NCBI GenBank assembly: GCA_016721465.1
Contig: JADKIA010000028.1
Span: 372,001 to 436,000 of the forward strand
DNA length: 64,000 nucleotides
Direction of reading: 5' to 3'
From: Ideonella sp.
GTDB lineage: Bacteria; Pseudomonadota; Gammaproteobacteria; Burkholderiales; Burkholderiaceae_C
Shown: positions 53,815-60,941 of the stretch, piece by piece
Layout of the letters: each line of letters opens with the position of its first letter
How positions within the stretch are numbered: position 1 is the first letter of the stretch
Translations under genes and position numbers: made by a program
The notes under the pieces: model-generated
The model's database searches: none
Told to the model about the DNA's origin: nothing
What the model saw: only the letters and a program-made list of their open reading frames with translations

Positions 53815-54172
53815 CCCTGCGGCCGATCTTCGTGGGGCTTTGAAGCCGGTACTGACGCGGCACGTGTCCGCCATCGTTGATCCAGACAAGGTTGGCGACC
53901 TGATGCGGGCCATCGACGGTTATCACGGACAGCTTGTGACGCGGACCGCACTCTGGCTGTCCGCCATGCTTTTCCAGCGTCCTGGCAACATTTGTTGGCG
54001 CTGGTGTAGACCCGCGTCTATTCGCTGGTGAGGTGTCGGATTTGCCTGCCGGCGTTTGCTTGCGGTGATGTTGTGAAGGCCCAAGAAGATCAGGGCCCGC
54101 ATGCGGACCCTGATGTATTGGGGTATTGGGGTGTGGTGTTGCTGATGCCGAAGGGCAACGCAGCGACGATGT

Positions 54173-54388
54173 TCAGAACGGCACGTCGGGATCGAACTCA
54201 GGCGGCGTGCCGGGGGGCATGAGTTGCTCGCACCAGGCCTGCTGCATTTGCGGCCCGTAGAGGGCCCACAGCGCCTCGCGCATGGCCTGCAGGCACTCGG
54301 CGACGGCCAGCGCTTGCTCGGGCGTCCAGTGCGTGGGTACGACCGGCGTGGTCGACGTCGTCGGCGGTGACGATGGGCCCGGAGTTCA
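54173..54388 (-). pseudogene. IS21-associated third ORF, frameshifted
   Basis: The ATG overlaps the istB stop (ATGA at about 54389) and opens MNSGPIVTADDVDHA. The protein-like continuation is in another frame: TPVVPTHWTPEQALAVAECL, then QAMREALWALYGPQMQQAWC and a stop at 54173. A single-base shift near 54340 therefore splits a small gene of about 70 codons. The WTPEQALAV start is typical of short proteins downstream of istB in IS21 relatives. Function unknown. Confidence 0.6.
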
Positions 54389-55189
54389 TCGGCCGGCCTT
54401 GCGTGATCGCACGGTGCCCGCCTTGGCCGAGCGCTCGGCCAGGCGCTGCGCCTCGCGCTCCTGGGCTTCCTTGGCTCGGTACGAGTCGCCATCGATGCGC
54501 ACGACCTCGGCACGGTGCATCAGCCGATCGATCAGCGAGACCACGCAGGCCGCGTTGGGGAAGACCTCGCCCCAGTCGACGAACGCCCGGTTCGTCGTCA
54601 CCACCGTGCTCTTGTGCTGGTAGCGCCGGCTGACCAACTCGAACAGCAGGTCGGCGTGCCGGTTCGAATACGACAGGTAGCCCACCTCGTCGATGAGCAG
54701 CACGTCGGGGGCGGCGTACTGGCGCAGCTTGCGGCGCAGGCCCGAGTCACTGTCCAGCGCGGCGAGTTCGCCCAGCAGCTGCCCGGCGGTGGTGAACAGG
54801 GCCGTGTGCCCGGCCAGCACCGCCTGGTAGCCGATGTTGCATGCGCACATGGTCTTGCCCACGCCGTTCGGGCCGACCAGAACCACATTGCTGGCGTCCT
54901 TGACGAAGTCCAGCGTCATCAGCTCCTCGACGGCGCCGCGGTCGATGCTCTTGGGCCAGGCCCAGTCGAAGTCGGCCAGCGGCTTGAAGCGGCCGATGTG
55001 GGCGTCGCGAAGTCGGCGTTCCAGGCTGCGACGGCTGCGCTCGGCGGCCTCCCAGCCCAGCATCTGCGCCACCCAGCGCGCCTGCTCGGGCTGGGCCATC
55101 ACCTCGCCCCAGTGCTCGAGCAGGCCGTGCAGGCGAAGGGTGCCGGCCTGCTCGCGAAGCGCGGCCAGTGGCGTGGTGAGGTCATTCAT
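54386..55189 (-). CDS. istB: IS21-family ATP-binding protein IstB
   Basis: 267 residues from the ATG at 55189 (MNDLTTPLAALREQ). DnaA/DnaC-like AAA+ ATPase with Walker A VGPNGVGKTMCACNIG and Walker B VLLIDEVGYLSYSN, then sensor STVVTTNRAFVDWGEVFPN. It is the helper protein that works with the IstA transposase in target selection. Its start overlaps the istA end by 8 bp. Confidence 0.94.
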   Translation of the reverse strand: MNDLTTPLAALREQAGTLRLHGLLEHWGEVMAQPEQARWVAQMLGWEAAERSRRSLERRLRDAHIGRFKPLADFDWAWPKSIDRGAVEELMTLDFVKDASNVVLVGPNGVGKTMCACNIGYQAVLAGHTALFTTAGQLLGELAALDSDSGLRRKLRQYAAPDVLLIDEVGYLSYSNRHADLLFELVSRRYQHKSTVVTTNRAFVDWGEVFPNAACVVSLIDRLMHRAEVVRIDGDSYRAKEAQEREAQRLAERSAKAGTVRSRKAGR

Positions 55190-56746
55190 CGGGGTGCTCC
55201 GGTGGGGTGGGCTGTGGTAGGTCGTCCGGGCTGCCAAGTTCTCGGTCGTGATCCCGGTTGTGCTGGCGGTCATACGAGCGCAGGTCGTGGGTGCGCACCG
55301 GCGCGTCGCGCTTGGCCACGTGCTCGGGCAGCACCAGGGCCACCGGCGGGGGCTCGCCGCTGGCCGCGCGGGCGCGCTCCAGCGCCAGGCGCACGGCGTT
55401 GGGGTGCGCCACGTCGCGCGCCAGCGCCTCGGTGATGGCCGCCTGCAGTGCGGCGGCGCCCCAGCGGTCGAGCAGGCGCATCAGCGCTGCAGTGATCGAG
55501 CCCAGGTTCTCGCCACGCGCGCCGGCGCGTTGCAGCAAGACGGCACTGGCCGGTGCGGCCTGCGCCAAGCGATCGCAGGCGCGGTGGGCGCGCGCCGCCC
55601 GCTTGACATCGACCAGGCGCTGCACATGGCTGTCATCCTCGACCTGCACGTGGCTGTCCCAGCAGCGCCGGTGGCGCGCCAGCTCGGTGCTGCCGTCCAG
55701 CACGCGCACCCATTGCTCGTCGGCCAGCACGGTCAGCGTGCGCTGCACATGGGTGTGGGGCACCGAATAGTCGTTGGTGTCGAACCGGACGTAGGGCGTC
55801 TTGCCCACCTTGACGGCCACGCGCTCGCCCAGGGCGAAGGCCACTTCGGGCAGCGCCAGCAGACTTCGGCCCTCAGCCTCGAAGGCCTGGCGCACGCTCA
55901 GGCGGCTGTCTTCGGGCCAGCGCCGGTCGGCGGCCAGGCCGGTTGCCCAAGCTCGGGCCTGCGCGTTGAGGTCGTCCAGGTCGGTGAAGCTGCGCCCGGC
56001 GAAGAAGCTGTCGCGGATGAAGCGTATCGAGCGTTCGACCCGACCCTTTTGATTCCCGCGGGCCACCGCCACCGGGCGCGGCTCGAAGCGGCAGTGGCCG
56101 GCCAGCGCCAGCAGCTCGGGGTTGAAGCGGATCGCACTACCGCTGACATGATCCACGCGCTCGAGCACCGCGCTCTTCAGGTTGTCGTACAGGACGACCC
56201 GGGGGCAGCCGTTGAAGGCGCAGAAGGCCTCGACATGGCCGCGCAGGAAGCTGTCCATGCGAGCGTCCAGGAAGAAGCGCAGGAAGATCATGCGGCTGTG
56301 GCTGAGCACCATGACGAAGGCCATCAGTGGGCGCCGGGCGCGGCCTACTGCCAAGTGGCCGAAGTGAGCCCAATCGACCTGCGCCTGCTCACCCGGCAGC
56401 GTGCGCAGGCGCAAGTAGGCCTCGGCTGCCGGCCTCGGGCGCAACTCAGCGATGAGGTGGCGGAAGTGCGAGTCGCAGCCCACGTAGCCGCGCTCGCCGA
56501 CCATGGCGTAGAGCCGCGCCGCGGTGAGCGTGGGGAACTTCGCCAGCGTCGCGAGGATGAAGGGCCGGTACACATCGATGCGGCTGGGCCGCAGCGGTGA
56601 TGGCGGCACGGCTTGCCCGCCTCCGCCAGCACCCGGCGCACGGTGTCGCGGTGCACATGCAACTGCCGGGCGATGGTGCCAACCCGCCACCTCTCCGCCG
56701 CATGCAGACGCAGGATCTGCACAACCAGGTCAGGGGCTATGGTCAT
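55182..56746 (-). pseudogene. istA: IS21-family transposase IstA, probable single-base frameshift
   Basis: The main frame (from about 56605 downward) carries the DDE core: QAQVDWAHFGHLAVGR, FNGCPRVVLYDNLKSAVLER and GNQKGRVERSIRFIRDSFF, then the C-terminal domain. The N-terminal helix-turn-helix (MTIAPDLVVQILRLHAAERW and IARQLHVHRDTVRRVLAEAG) lies in another frame beginning at ATG 56746, which overlaps the passenger-gene stop (ATGA). Joining VLAEAGKPCRHH to LRPSRIDVYRPF needs one extra base near 56600. Either the copy is dead or there is a sequencing error; programmed shifting is less likely. Confidence 0.82.
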
Positions 56747-57249
56747 GGCGCCACCCTGGACGCGCGGGGCGCAGGCCATGACGAAGGAAGCCCTGGCGCA
56801 CCCAGGCCGGCTGCGCCCTGGCACAGCGCCGGCACAGCCAGGGCGTGGTGGCGGTGGTCGCCACGGACATCGGGGTGGTGGCCGCCGTGTCCGCAGGCTC
56901 GGGTGCCGAGGTGGTGTGGTGTCCATGCGGCCAGTGGAGCCGCAGCCACCCCGAGCGGGCAACCCTGGTGCGTCACGTTCTGCTGGAGGTCCCCGCCGCT
57001 GCCATCGCCGCCACCGCCGCCATCACCGCGAGCACGGCAGCGTTGGCGCCAGCGCCGCGACCGCTCGGCGTGGGCAAGCCGGCCCCGCCGAGACCGTTGG
57101 TATCGGCGTGCGCTCTCGCGCCTAGCCGCGTCGCGCGCCAGGCGCCGACACTGCCGGCCACAGTAGCGGTTGCCACGATCGCAGTGGCTGCACAGCACGA
57201 CCTGGACGCGGCAACGCGCGCACAGGAACAGGCGCCCTGGAGCATCCAT
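56743..57249 (-). CDS. Cys-rich IS21 passenger protein
   Basis: 168 residues from the ATG at 57249 (MDAPGRLFLCARCRVQVVLC). Six Cys in the first 34 residues (C10, C13, C20, C23, C30, C34) suggest a small zinc-binding fold. They are followed by a very basic segment (ARRESARRYQRSRRGRLAHA) and then a Gly/Asp/His-rich tail that probably is not folded. Proteins with the pattern LCxxCxxQVVxCSxCDRG...YC are found beside some IS21 transposases; function unknown. Its stop overlaps the istA start, so it is the first gene of the IS21 operon. Confidence 0.65.
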   Translation of the reverse strand: MDAPGRLFLCARCRVQVVLCSHCDRGNRYCGRQCRRLARDAARRESARRYQRSRRGRLAHAERSRRWRQRCRARGDGGGGGDGSGGDLQQNVTHQGCPLGVAAAPLAAWTPHHLGTRACGHGGHHPDVRGDHRHHALAVPALCQGAAGLGAPGLPSSWPAPRASRVAP

Positions 57250-57646
57250 GCACACCCCGGTCGAGAACCGAAGCTGCAGTGCTGGACGGACGCGTCCGAG
57301 CGGTGCCACACTGACGCGGCACCGCCTTCATCGGCACGGTGTAGGGCGCGGTACGGTCGTTCAAGCTTCCCCGCCAGAGAGACCGCTGCCGCGCCCACCT
57401 TCTTCGGCATGAGCGCTGTTGTATCCCGAGCGCCGCCCGTACTGCGCGCGCACCGCCGAAATCACAACCTCACCCTGATCCGCGTCGACTGCGTCGGCAT
57501 AGCGCCCACGCCATCGGCAGCGCCTGCCCGGCCGCCCTGCAGGGCGGCCGGGCAGGCGCAACCCCTCGAACTCACCGGTCGATCAGCTCAAGATCAAATC
57601 CGCCGCCTTACCAGCGAATAGACGCGCTTCCTGACCAGCGTTCACA
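57250..57646. other. Non-coding 5' region of the IS21-family element
   Basis: About 400 bp between the passenger gene and the element end. It holds a 40-bp perfect palindrome (57520-57559) and the right-end inverted repeat, with no supported gene. Confidence 0.5.
57520..57559. repeat. 40-bp perfect palindrome
   Basis: GCGCCTGCCCGGCCGCCCTG and its exact reverse complement meet without a spacer at 57539/57540. The arms are 20 bp with no mismatch and about 85% G+C. It lies 270 bp upstream of the IS21 passenger gene and would form a very stable hairpin or cruciform. Confidence 0.85.
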
Positions 57647-58240
57647 CTGGGACAGCCGGGCACCGAATGGACGTCGCAGCGCGACCACCTGCTGCTGAGC
57701 TTGCTCTACAACACCGGCGCACGCGTGTCGGAGATCGTCGGGGTGCGCGTGGTCGACGTAGTGCTGGACGGGTCGGCCTGCGTGCACTTGCACGGCAAGG
57801 GCCGCAAGGATCGCTCGGTGCCGCTGTGGAAATCCACCGCGGCGGCCATCCGCGCCTGGCTCCACGCCAACCCGCAACTGCGTGCGTCGGCGGCATTGCT
57901 GCCCAATCGAGCCGGGCATCCGATGACCCGATGCAACGTGGCGCAGCGACTGGCGCTGGCGGTGCACAGAGCCGTCGCAGAACAGCCGAGTCTGAAGACC
58001 AAGCGCGTCTCCCCGCATACCCTGAGGCACACGACAGCCATGCACCTGCTTCAAAGCGGCGTGCCGTTCAACGTGATCGCGCTGTGGCTCGGCCACGAGA
58101 GCACCAACACGACACACCGCTATGTCGAGGCCAACCTGGAGATGAAGGAGAAGGCCCTTGCCCGGCTCCAGGCGCCCGATGTCAAGCTCCCACGATTCCG
58201 CGCCGACGACGACCTGATGAAGTTCCTGCAGAGCCTGTAA
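57647..58240 (+). pseudogene. Tyrosine recombinase, N-terminally truncated
   Basis: The frame is open from the IS21 end (TLGQPGTEWTSQRDHLLLSL) through the catalytic domain. Box I Arg is in YNTGARVSEIVGVRV. Box II is complete: SPHTLRHTTAMHLLQSG, then VIALWLGHESTNTTHRYVEA, giving His-x2-Arg, His and Tyr. The N-terminal core-binding domain is missing because the IS21-family element abuts it. The closest relatives appear to be integrases of multi-recombinase transposons (RDHALL...YNTGARVSE type). The stop is 65 bp before dyad site R1. Confidence 0.82.
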
Positions 58241-58518
58241 CTATGGAAAGCGCGCCACGCCTGAACGCGGTCGTTGGCCGAGTGGTCGGCCGCGTCGGGC
58301 GGGGTGCGACTACACATAGTTGAGTGCTATGCATAGGGGTCGGGTCTTGTCGATCAGCCTGGCGGTCTCGACGCCAGCAAGCCGTCATCGAATCTGATGC
58401 CGGCCAGAGAATGTTCGCTTGCAGGTGACTTCGGTACCAGCCGGCGCAAGAGGTGCCATGTGCAAAACGGCCAATCGGGTCAGCGGCGCCGTTGCTTCAG
58501 ACATGCCGGCGGCCCGGA
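58241..58518. other. Intergenic region holding dyad site R1
   Basis: 278 bp between the recombinase fragment and the convergent HxlR gene. Apart from dyad site R1 nothing else is recognisable. Confidence 0.4.
58305..58342 (+). repeat. Dyad site R1, left copy of 38-bp inverted repeat
   Basis: The core is CATAG-TTGAGTG-CTATGCATAGGGGTCG (58315-58342), with the outer arm TGCGACTACA before it. The whole 38 bp recurs exactly, inverted, at 60469-60506 (R4). The two arms are imperfect inverted copies of each other around a 7-bp spacer, the layout of a tyrosine-recombinase crossover site. Confidence 0.85.
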
Positions 58519-58845
58519 TCAACGATCAATCTCGCGCTGCAGCGCGTCGATGCCGTCCAGCACGCCGAGGAGCTTGTCGCCGAAAGGCGTGAACCTGTAC
58601 TCGACGCGCGGCGGCAATTCGGGATAGGCCTGCTTTTCGAGGATGCCGAAACGGACCAGCTTGCTCAGGCGCTCGTTGAGCACCTTCTTGGACAGCCCTT
58701 CGATGGCGTGCTCCATTGCGCCAGGTCGGCACACCCCGCCGCGCACGGCACCGAGCACGGCCAGCGACCACTTGCAGCCGACGATGTCTTCGACCATGCG
58801 CGCCACATTGGGCGCCGCCGGCAGCTCTTGCTTCCGTGAGTTCAT
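58519..58845 (-). CDS. HxlR-family transcriptional regulator
   Basis: 108 residues from the ATG at 58845 (MNSRKQELPAAPNVARMVEDI); a longer frame to 58902 is unlikely. Winged helix of the HxlR/MarR-like class: VGCKWSLAVLGAVRGGVCRPGAMEHAIEGLSKKVLNERLSKLVRFGILEK (split: recognition part LSKKVLNERLSKLVRFG), then VEYRFTPFGDKL. Cys at position about 24 and 39 could act as redox sensors, as in some HxlR proteins (inference). Divergent from the cytochrome P460 gene, which it probably regulates. Confidence 0.85.
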   Translation of the reverse strand: MNSRKQELPAAPNVARMVEDIVGCKWSLAVLGAVRGGVCRPGAMEHAIEGLSKKVLNERLSKLVRFGILEKQAYPELPPRVEYRFTPFGDKLLGVLDGIDALQREIDR

Positions 58846-58952
58846 CGATCGACACCTGAAGGTGCCCGGGTCACCGTTTTGTACCTGCTGTTCAGGCGTC
58901 ACGCTGCATGCTGCAATGCGCGCCTTTCAAGACCCGATTGTAGGAGTGCCCC

Positions 58953-59432
58953 ATGCGCAAGATGCTTGTTCTCGCCGCCGCCCTTTCGATGACCTCGCCG
59001 TTGTTCGCAGCCGATCCGGCGCCCGTCCCCTACCCGGAGGGCTATCGTCATTGGGTCCACGTCAAGAGCATGACGATCAATCAGGGACATGCCCTGTATG
59101 ACGCGTTCGGTGGCATCCACCACCTCTACGCCAACAAGAAGGCCGAGCAGGGCTACCAGAGCGGCAAGTTCGCCGATGGCTCCGTGATCGTCTTCGACCT
59201 GCTGGAAGCCAAGGCCGCGGACAACACCGTGCAGGAGGGCGCGCGCAAAGTGCTGGGCGTGATGCACAAGGACAGCCGCAAGTACAAGGGCACCGGCGGC
59301 TGGGGTTTCGAGGGATTCAAGGGCGACTCGAAGACCGAGCGCGCAGTCGGCAAGAACGCCGCGACGGCGTGTTTCCAATGCCACACCGCGCAGAAGAACA
59401 GTGACTACGTCTTCTCCACGTTCAGGAAGTGA
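58953..59432 (+). CDS. Cytochrome P460-family c-type haem protein
   Basis: 159 residues with a signal peptide (MRKMLVLAAALSMTSPLFA). A single haem-c motif CFQCH (C140, C143, H144) lies near the C-terminus. The P460 fold shows YRHWVHVKSMTINQGHALYD, GSVIVFDLLEA and KYKGTGGWGFEGF. P460 proteins are periplasmic and oxidise hydroxylamine or NO, or act as cytochrome c'-beta NO carriers; which one depends on a Lys-haem crosslink that cannot be judged here. An AGGAGTGCCCC ribosome site precedes the ATG. Next is a redoxin gene 4 bp downstream. Confidence 0.88.
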   Translation: MRKMLVLAAALSMTSPLFAADPAPVPYPEGYRHWVHVKSMTINQGHALYDAFGGIHHLYANKKAEQGYQSGKFADGSVIVFDLLEAKAADNTVQEGARKVLGVMHKDSRKYKGTGGWGFEGFKGDSKTERAVGKNAATACFQCHTAQKNSDYVFSTFRK

Positions 59433-59436
59433 CCTC

Positions 59437-59967
59437 ATGCATGGCGCCCGGGTGCGAACGCCGGCAACGCGCAGCGTGTTCGGTATCGACCCACCCGGTC
59501 AGCCGGCACCGCCATGGACGACGCGCGAGTGGTTTGGCATCGGCGACGCGCTACAGCTGGCCGACTTGCGCGGCAAGGTGGTGGTGTTGCACGCATTCCA
59601 GATGCTCTGTCCCGCTTGCGTGCACCATGGCCTGCCGCAGGCGCAGCGCATCCATGCGACGTTCGCTGCGTCGGGCGTCGCGGTGATCGGATTGCACACA
59701 GTGTTCGAACATCACACGGCGATGACACCAGTCTCGCTGCAGGCGTTTCTGCACGAGTACCGAATCGCGTTTCCGGTCGGCGTGGATGCACCGAGCGCCG
59801 ATGCGAGCAACCCGATTCCGGTCACTATGCAGGCCTACGGCATGCAGGGAACTCCGAGCCTGATGCTGATCGACCGGAACGGACACTTGCGCCAGCACGC
59901 GTTCGGCGCCCTGGAGGACTTGGCTCTGGGGGCTGCCATCGCGACGCTCATCGCAGAAGGCGACTGA
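59437..59967 (+). CDS. Thioredoxin-fold redoxin (TlpA-like) protein
   Basis: 176 residues from the ATG at 59437 (MHGARVRTPATRSVFGIDPP). Redoxin fold: LRGKVVVLHAFQMLCPACVHHGLPQ with a CPAC redox pair (about residues 57-60), then MQGTPSLMLIDRNGHL with the cis-Pro loop. No signal peptide is obvious, so it is probably cytosolic. It begins 4 bp after the cytochrome P460 stop, so the two form an operon; it may reduce a thiol or help haem-protein assembly. Confidence 0.85.
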   Translation: MHGARVRTPATRSVFGIDPPGQPAPPWTTREWFGIGDALQLADLRGKVVVLHAFQMLCPACVHHGLPQAQRIHATFAASGVAVIGLHTVFEHHTAMTPVSLQAFLHEYRIAFPVGVDAPSADASNPIPVTMQAYGMQGTPSLMLIDRNGHLRQHAFGALEDLALGAAIATLIAEGD

Positions 59968-60076
59968 CTCGAACGGCTCTGGAGAGCCGGTCTGTCAACG
60001 CGCCGCACTGCTTCGCCACGACGGATCGCTACGCCCGCATTGGAGCTGCCCACTGGGCGCCCTGAGCGGCTGCAAT

Positions 60077-60108
60077 GGGTCGCTATGCAAAGCTTTCCAT
60101 AGCGACCC
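60077..60108. repeat. Hairpin flanking dyad site R2
   Basis: GGGTCGCTATG and CATAGCGACCC, 11-bp perfect arms around the loop CAAAGCTTTC. It leads directly into dyad site R2, and the loop resembles that of the R3/R4 hairpin (TAGCTT). Confidence 0.75.
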
Positions 60109-60130
60109 CTATGCATAGGCGTCAGCTATG
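60103..60130 (-). repeat. Dyad site R2
   Basis: CGACCCCTATGCATAG-GCGTCAG-CTATG, the same half-site pair as R1 in inverted orientation but with a different 7-bp spacer (CTGACGC on the reverse strand). The outer arm is degenerate (TTGAGTTCC). Confidence 0.75.
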
Positions 60131-60423
60131 TTGAGTTCCTGGTGTGATGGGTCGTTCTGTCGAGGGAAGAGCGAGCGGTACGCCCGGCGCAGCTCAGCAT
60201 AGTTTTCGCTCCCATCCTGTTGGCGCCCGTGCATGCAATGAGCTCCAACGAGCACTGGCCGACAGGCCTCCAAGCTCCACGCCCTCGGCAGCGATGCGGT
60301 GAATGCTTGCCTGTATTGGTTCATCTGGCACATGGCGTTGACACCTGCCCCGTGCTGTTGACGCAGAACTATGCGTAGGTCTTCGAGCCACCCTGCGACG
60401 ACGGGCGTCATCGAACTTGCCAT
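60109..60423 (-). CDS. Small ORF running from site R3 to site R2
   Basis: 104 codons. The ATG is the CAT of CATAG in dyad site R3, and the TAG stop is inside R2, so the ORF is exactly bounded by the two sites. The N-terminal part MASSMTPVVAGWLEDLRIVL and middle part VNAMCQMNQYRQAF do not match any family I know. Either it is a genuine cassette gene or the sites supply start and stop by chance. No strong ribosome site is seen before the ATG. Confidence 0.35.
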   Translation of the reverse strand: MASSMTPVVAGWLEDLRIVLRQQHGAGVNAMCQMNQYRQAFTASLPRAWSLEACRPVLVGAHCMHGRQQDGSENYAELRRAYRSLFPRQNDPSHQELNIADAYA

Positions 60424-60448
60424 AGTTGCGATCTACGCATAGGGGTCG
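60421..60448 (+). repeat. Dyad site R3
   Basis: CATAG-TTGCGAT-CTACGCATAGGGGTCG, direct orientation like R1, one base change in the right half-site (C for T) and a third spacer sequence. Confidence 0.75.
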
Positions 60449-60480
60449 CAATGCATAGCTTTGCATTGCGACCCCTATGC
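60437..60480. repeat. Hairpin joining R3 and R4
   Basis: GCATAGGGGTCGCAATGCA (60437-60455) and its exact reverse complement (60462-60480), 19-bp arms with a 6-nt loop TAGCTT. It makes R3 and R4 a single large palindrome of about 86 bp. Confidence 0.85.
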
Positions 60481-60506
60481 ATAGCACTCAACTATGTGTA
60501 GTCGCA
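60469..60506 (-). repeat. Dyad site R4, right copy of 38-bp inverted repeat
   Basis: Exact inverted copy of R1 including the spacer (CACTCAA = TTGAGTG reversed) and outer arm (TGTA GTCGCA). R1 and R4 enclose 2.2 kb with the HxlR, P460 and redoxin genes and the small ORF. Confidence 0.85.
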
Positions 60507-60692
60507 GTCGGCACGATGGCAATCGATGAGCAACCACGCGGGCACCCTGCGGTCTCTGCCGTGAGCAGCTGTACGCGGGTACCTCGATGCGCGCGCCAGG
60601 CTGCTCAGCCGCACACGAGGGCGGCTCAACGGCGACTCATCGCTTTACACCGTGCTACCATTGTGCTTACGGCAAGTCGCAAGGAGCAGATC

Positions 60693-60941
60693 GTGGAAGT
60701 GGCAATCCGCAAAATGGGGAACTCGCAGGGCGTGTTGATTCCAAAGCCCATACTGGCTCAGGTTGGCCTGGAAGGCACCGCCGACCTGCAGGTGCGCGAT
60801 GGCGTGATCGAGATTCGCGCCATCCACCGCAATCCGCGTGAAGGCTGGGCCGATGACGCGCGACGTCTGGCCGAGCAGGGCGGTGACGCGCTGGTCTGGC
60901 CGGAGCTCGCCAACGAGGGCGACGACGAACTGGTTTGGTGA
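60693..60941 (+). CDS. mazE: AbrB/MazE-type antitoxin
   Basis: 82 residues from a GTG at 60693 with AAGGAG 6-7 bases upstream. SpoVT/AbrB-type swapped-hairpin N-terminus: VAIRKMGNSQGVLIPKPILAQ (residues about 3-23), then a C-terminal acidic tail (WPELANEGDDELVW) that in MazE proteins wraps around the toxin. Its stop overlaps the next ATG by one base (TGATG). It is the antitoxin of the following MazF-like gene. Confidence 0.9.
   Translation: MEVAIRKMGNSQGVLIPKPILAQVGLEGTADLQVRDGVIEIRAIHRNPREGWADDARRLAEQGGDALVWPELANEGDDELVW

Larger units (their letters stand above)
52159..53819. mobile_element. 1.65-kb insertion sequence with CCCTG target duplication
   Basis: The IS spans 52164-53814, flanked by 5-bp direct repeats CCCTG (52159-52163 and 53815-53819). 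Terminal inverted repeats of about 30 bp start AGTCTTGTCCAACGAGG on the left and AGTCTTTTCCAAACGAGG on the right (reverse complement), with one gap and one mismatch. A second, diverged copy of the inner part of the left repeat (TGAGGAATGAGCCTGGAG) follows at about 52210. It carries one frameshifted DDE transposase. Family not assigned. Confidence 0.88.
51596..53992 (+). pseudogene. P4-type site-specific integrase, disrupted by IS and truncated
   Basis: The 5' part runs from ATG 51596 (MLTDKQCKNASCGAGKPRVH) to 52163 and encodes the DUF4102 N-terminal domain (LADSAGLYLEVAPSGSKRWF) and the core-binding domain (WLERLGKDIFPWLGKLPLSQ). A 1651-bp IS (52164-53814) interrupts it. Removing the IS and one copy of the CCCTG duplication restores the frame perfectly: TGRCERNP-AADLRGALKP and then VLTRHVSAIVDPDKVGDLMR. 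The continuation stops at RPGNI near 53992, where the IS21-family end begins. The rest of the catalytic domain (second Arg, His, Tyr) is missing, so the enzyme is dead. Confidence 0.88.
53993..57646. mobile_element. IS21-family element with passenger gene, degenerate
   Basis: The element contains istA and istB on the minus strand plus two accessory ORFs. Its ends carry inverted repeats: left TGTTGGCGCTGGTG followed by CGCGTCTATTCGCTGGT (54007-54029), right (reverse complement) TGTGAACGCTGGTC followed by CGCGTCTATTCGCTGGT (about 57608-57627). CGCTGGT occurs twice at each end, as in the multiple terminal repeats of IS21. Flanks do not show a target duplication: left is the P4 integrase, right a different recombinase, so an IS21-linked deletion probably removed the DNA between. 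Exact ends are uncertain by a few bases. Confidence 0.75.

Noticed and set aside
53993..57646. Target-site duplication for the IS21-family element
   Set aside because: The flanks (CAACATT and CTGGGAC) do not match. The two sides come from different recombinase genes, so a deletion is more likely.
58305..60506. 38-bp inverted repeats as the ends of a Tn3-family transposon
   Set aside because: The length fits, but the GGGG ends point inwards, no Tn3 transposase or resolvase is inside, and no 5-bp target duplication is seen.
60421..60506. R3-R4 palindrome as an integron attC site
   Set aside because: GTTGAGT and ACTCAAC match the GTTRRRY/RYYYAAC words, but they are in the reverse order for one attC, R3 has GTTGCGA, and no integron integrase is present.
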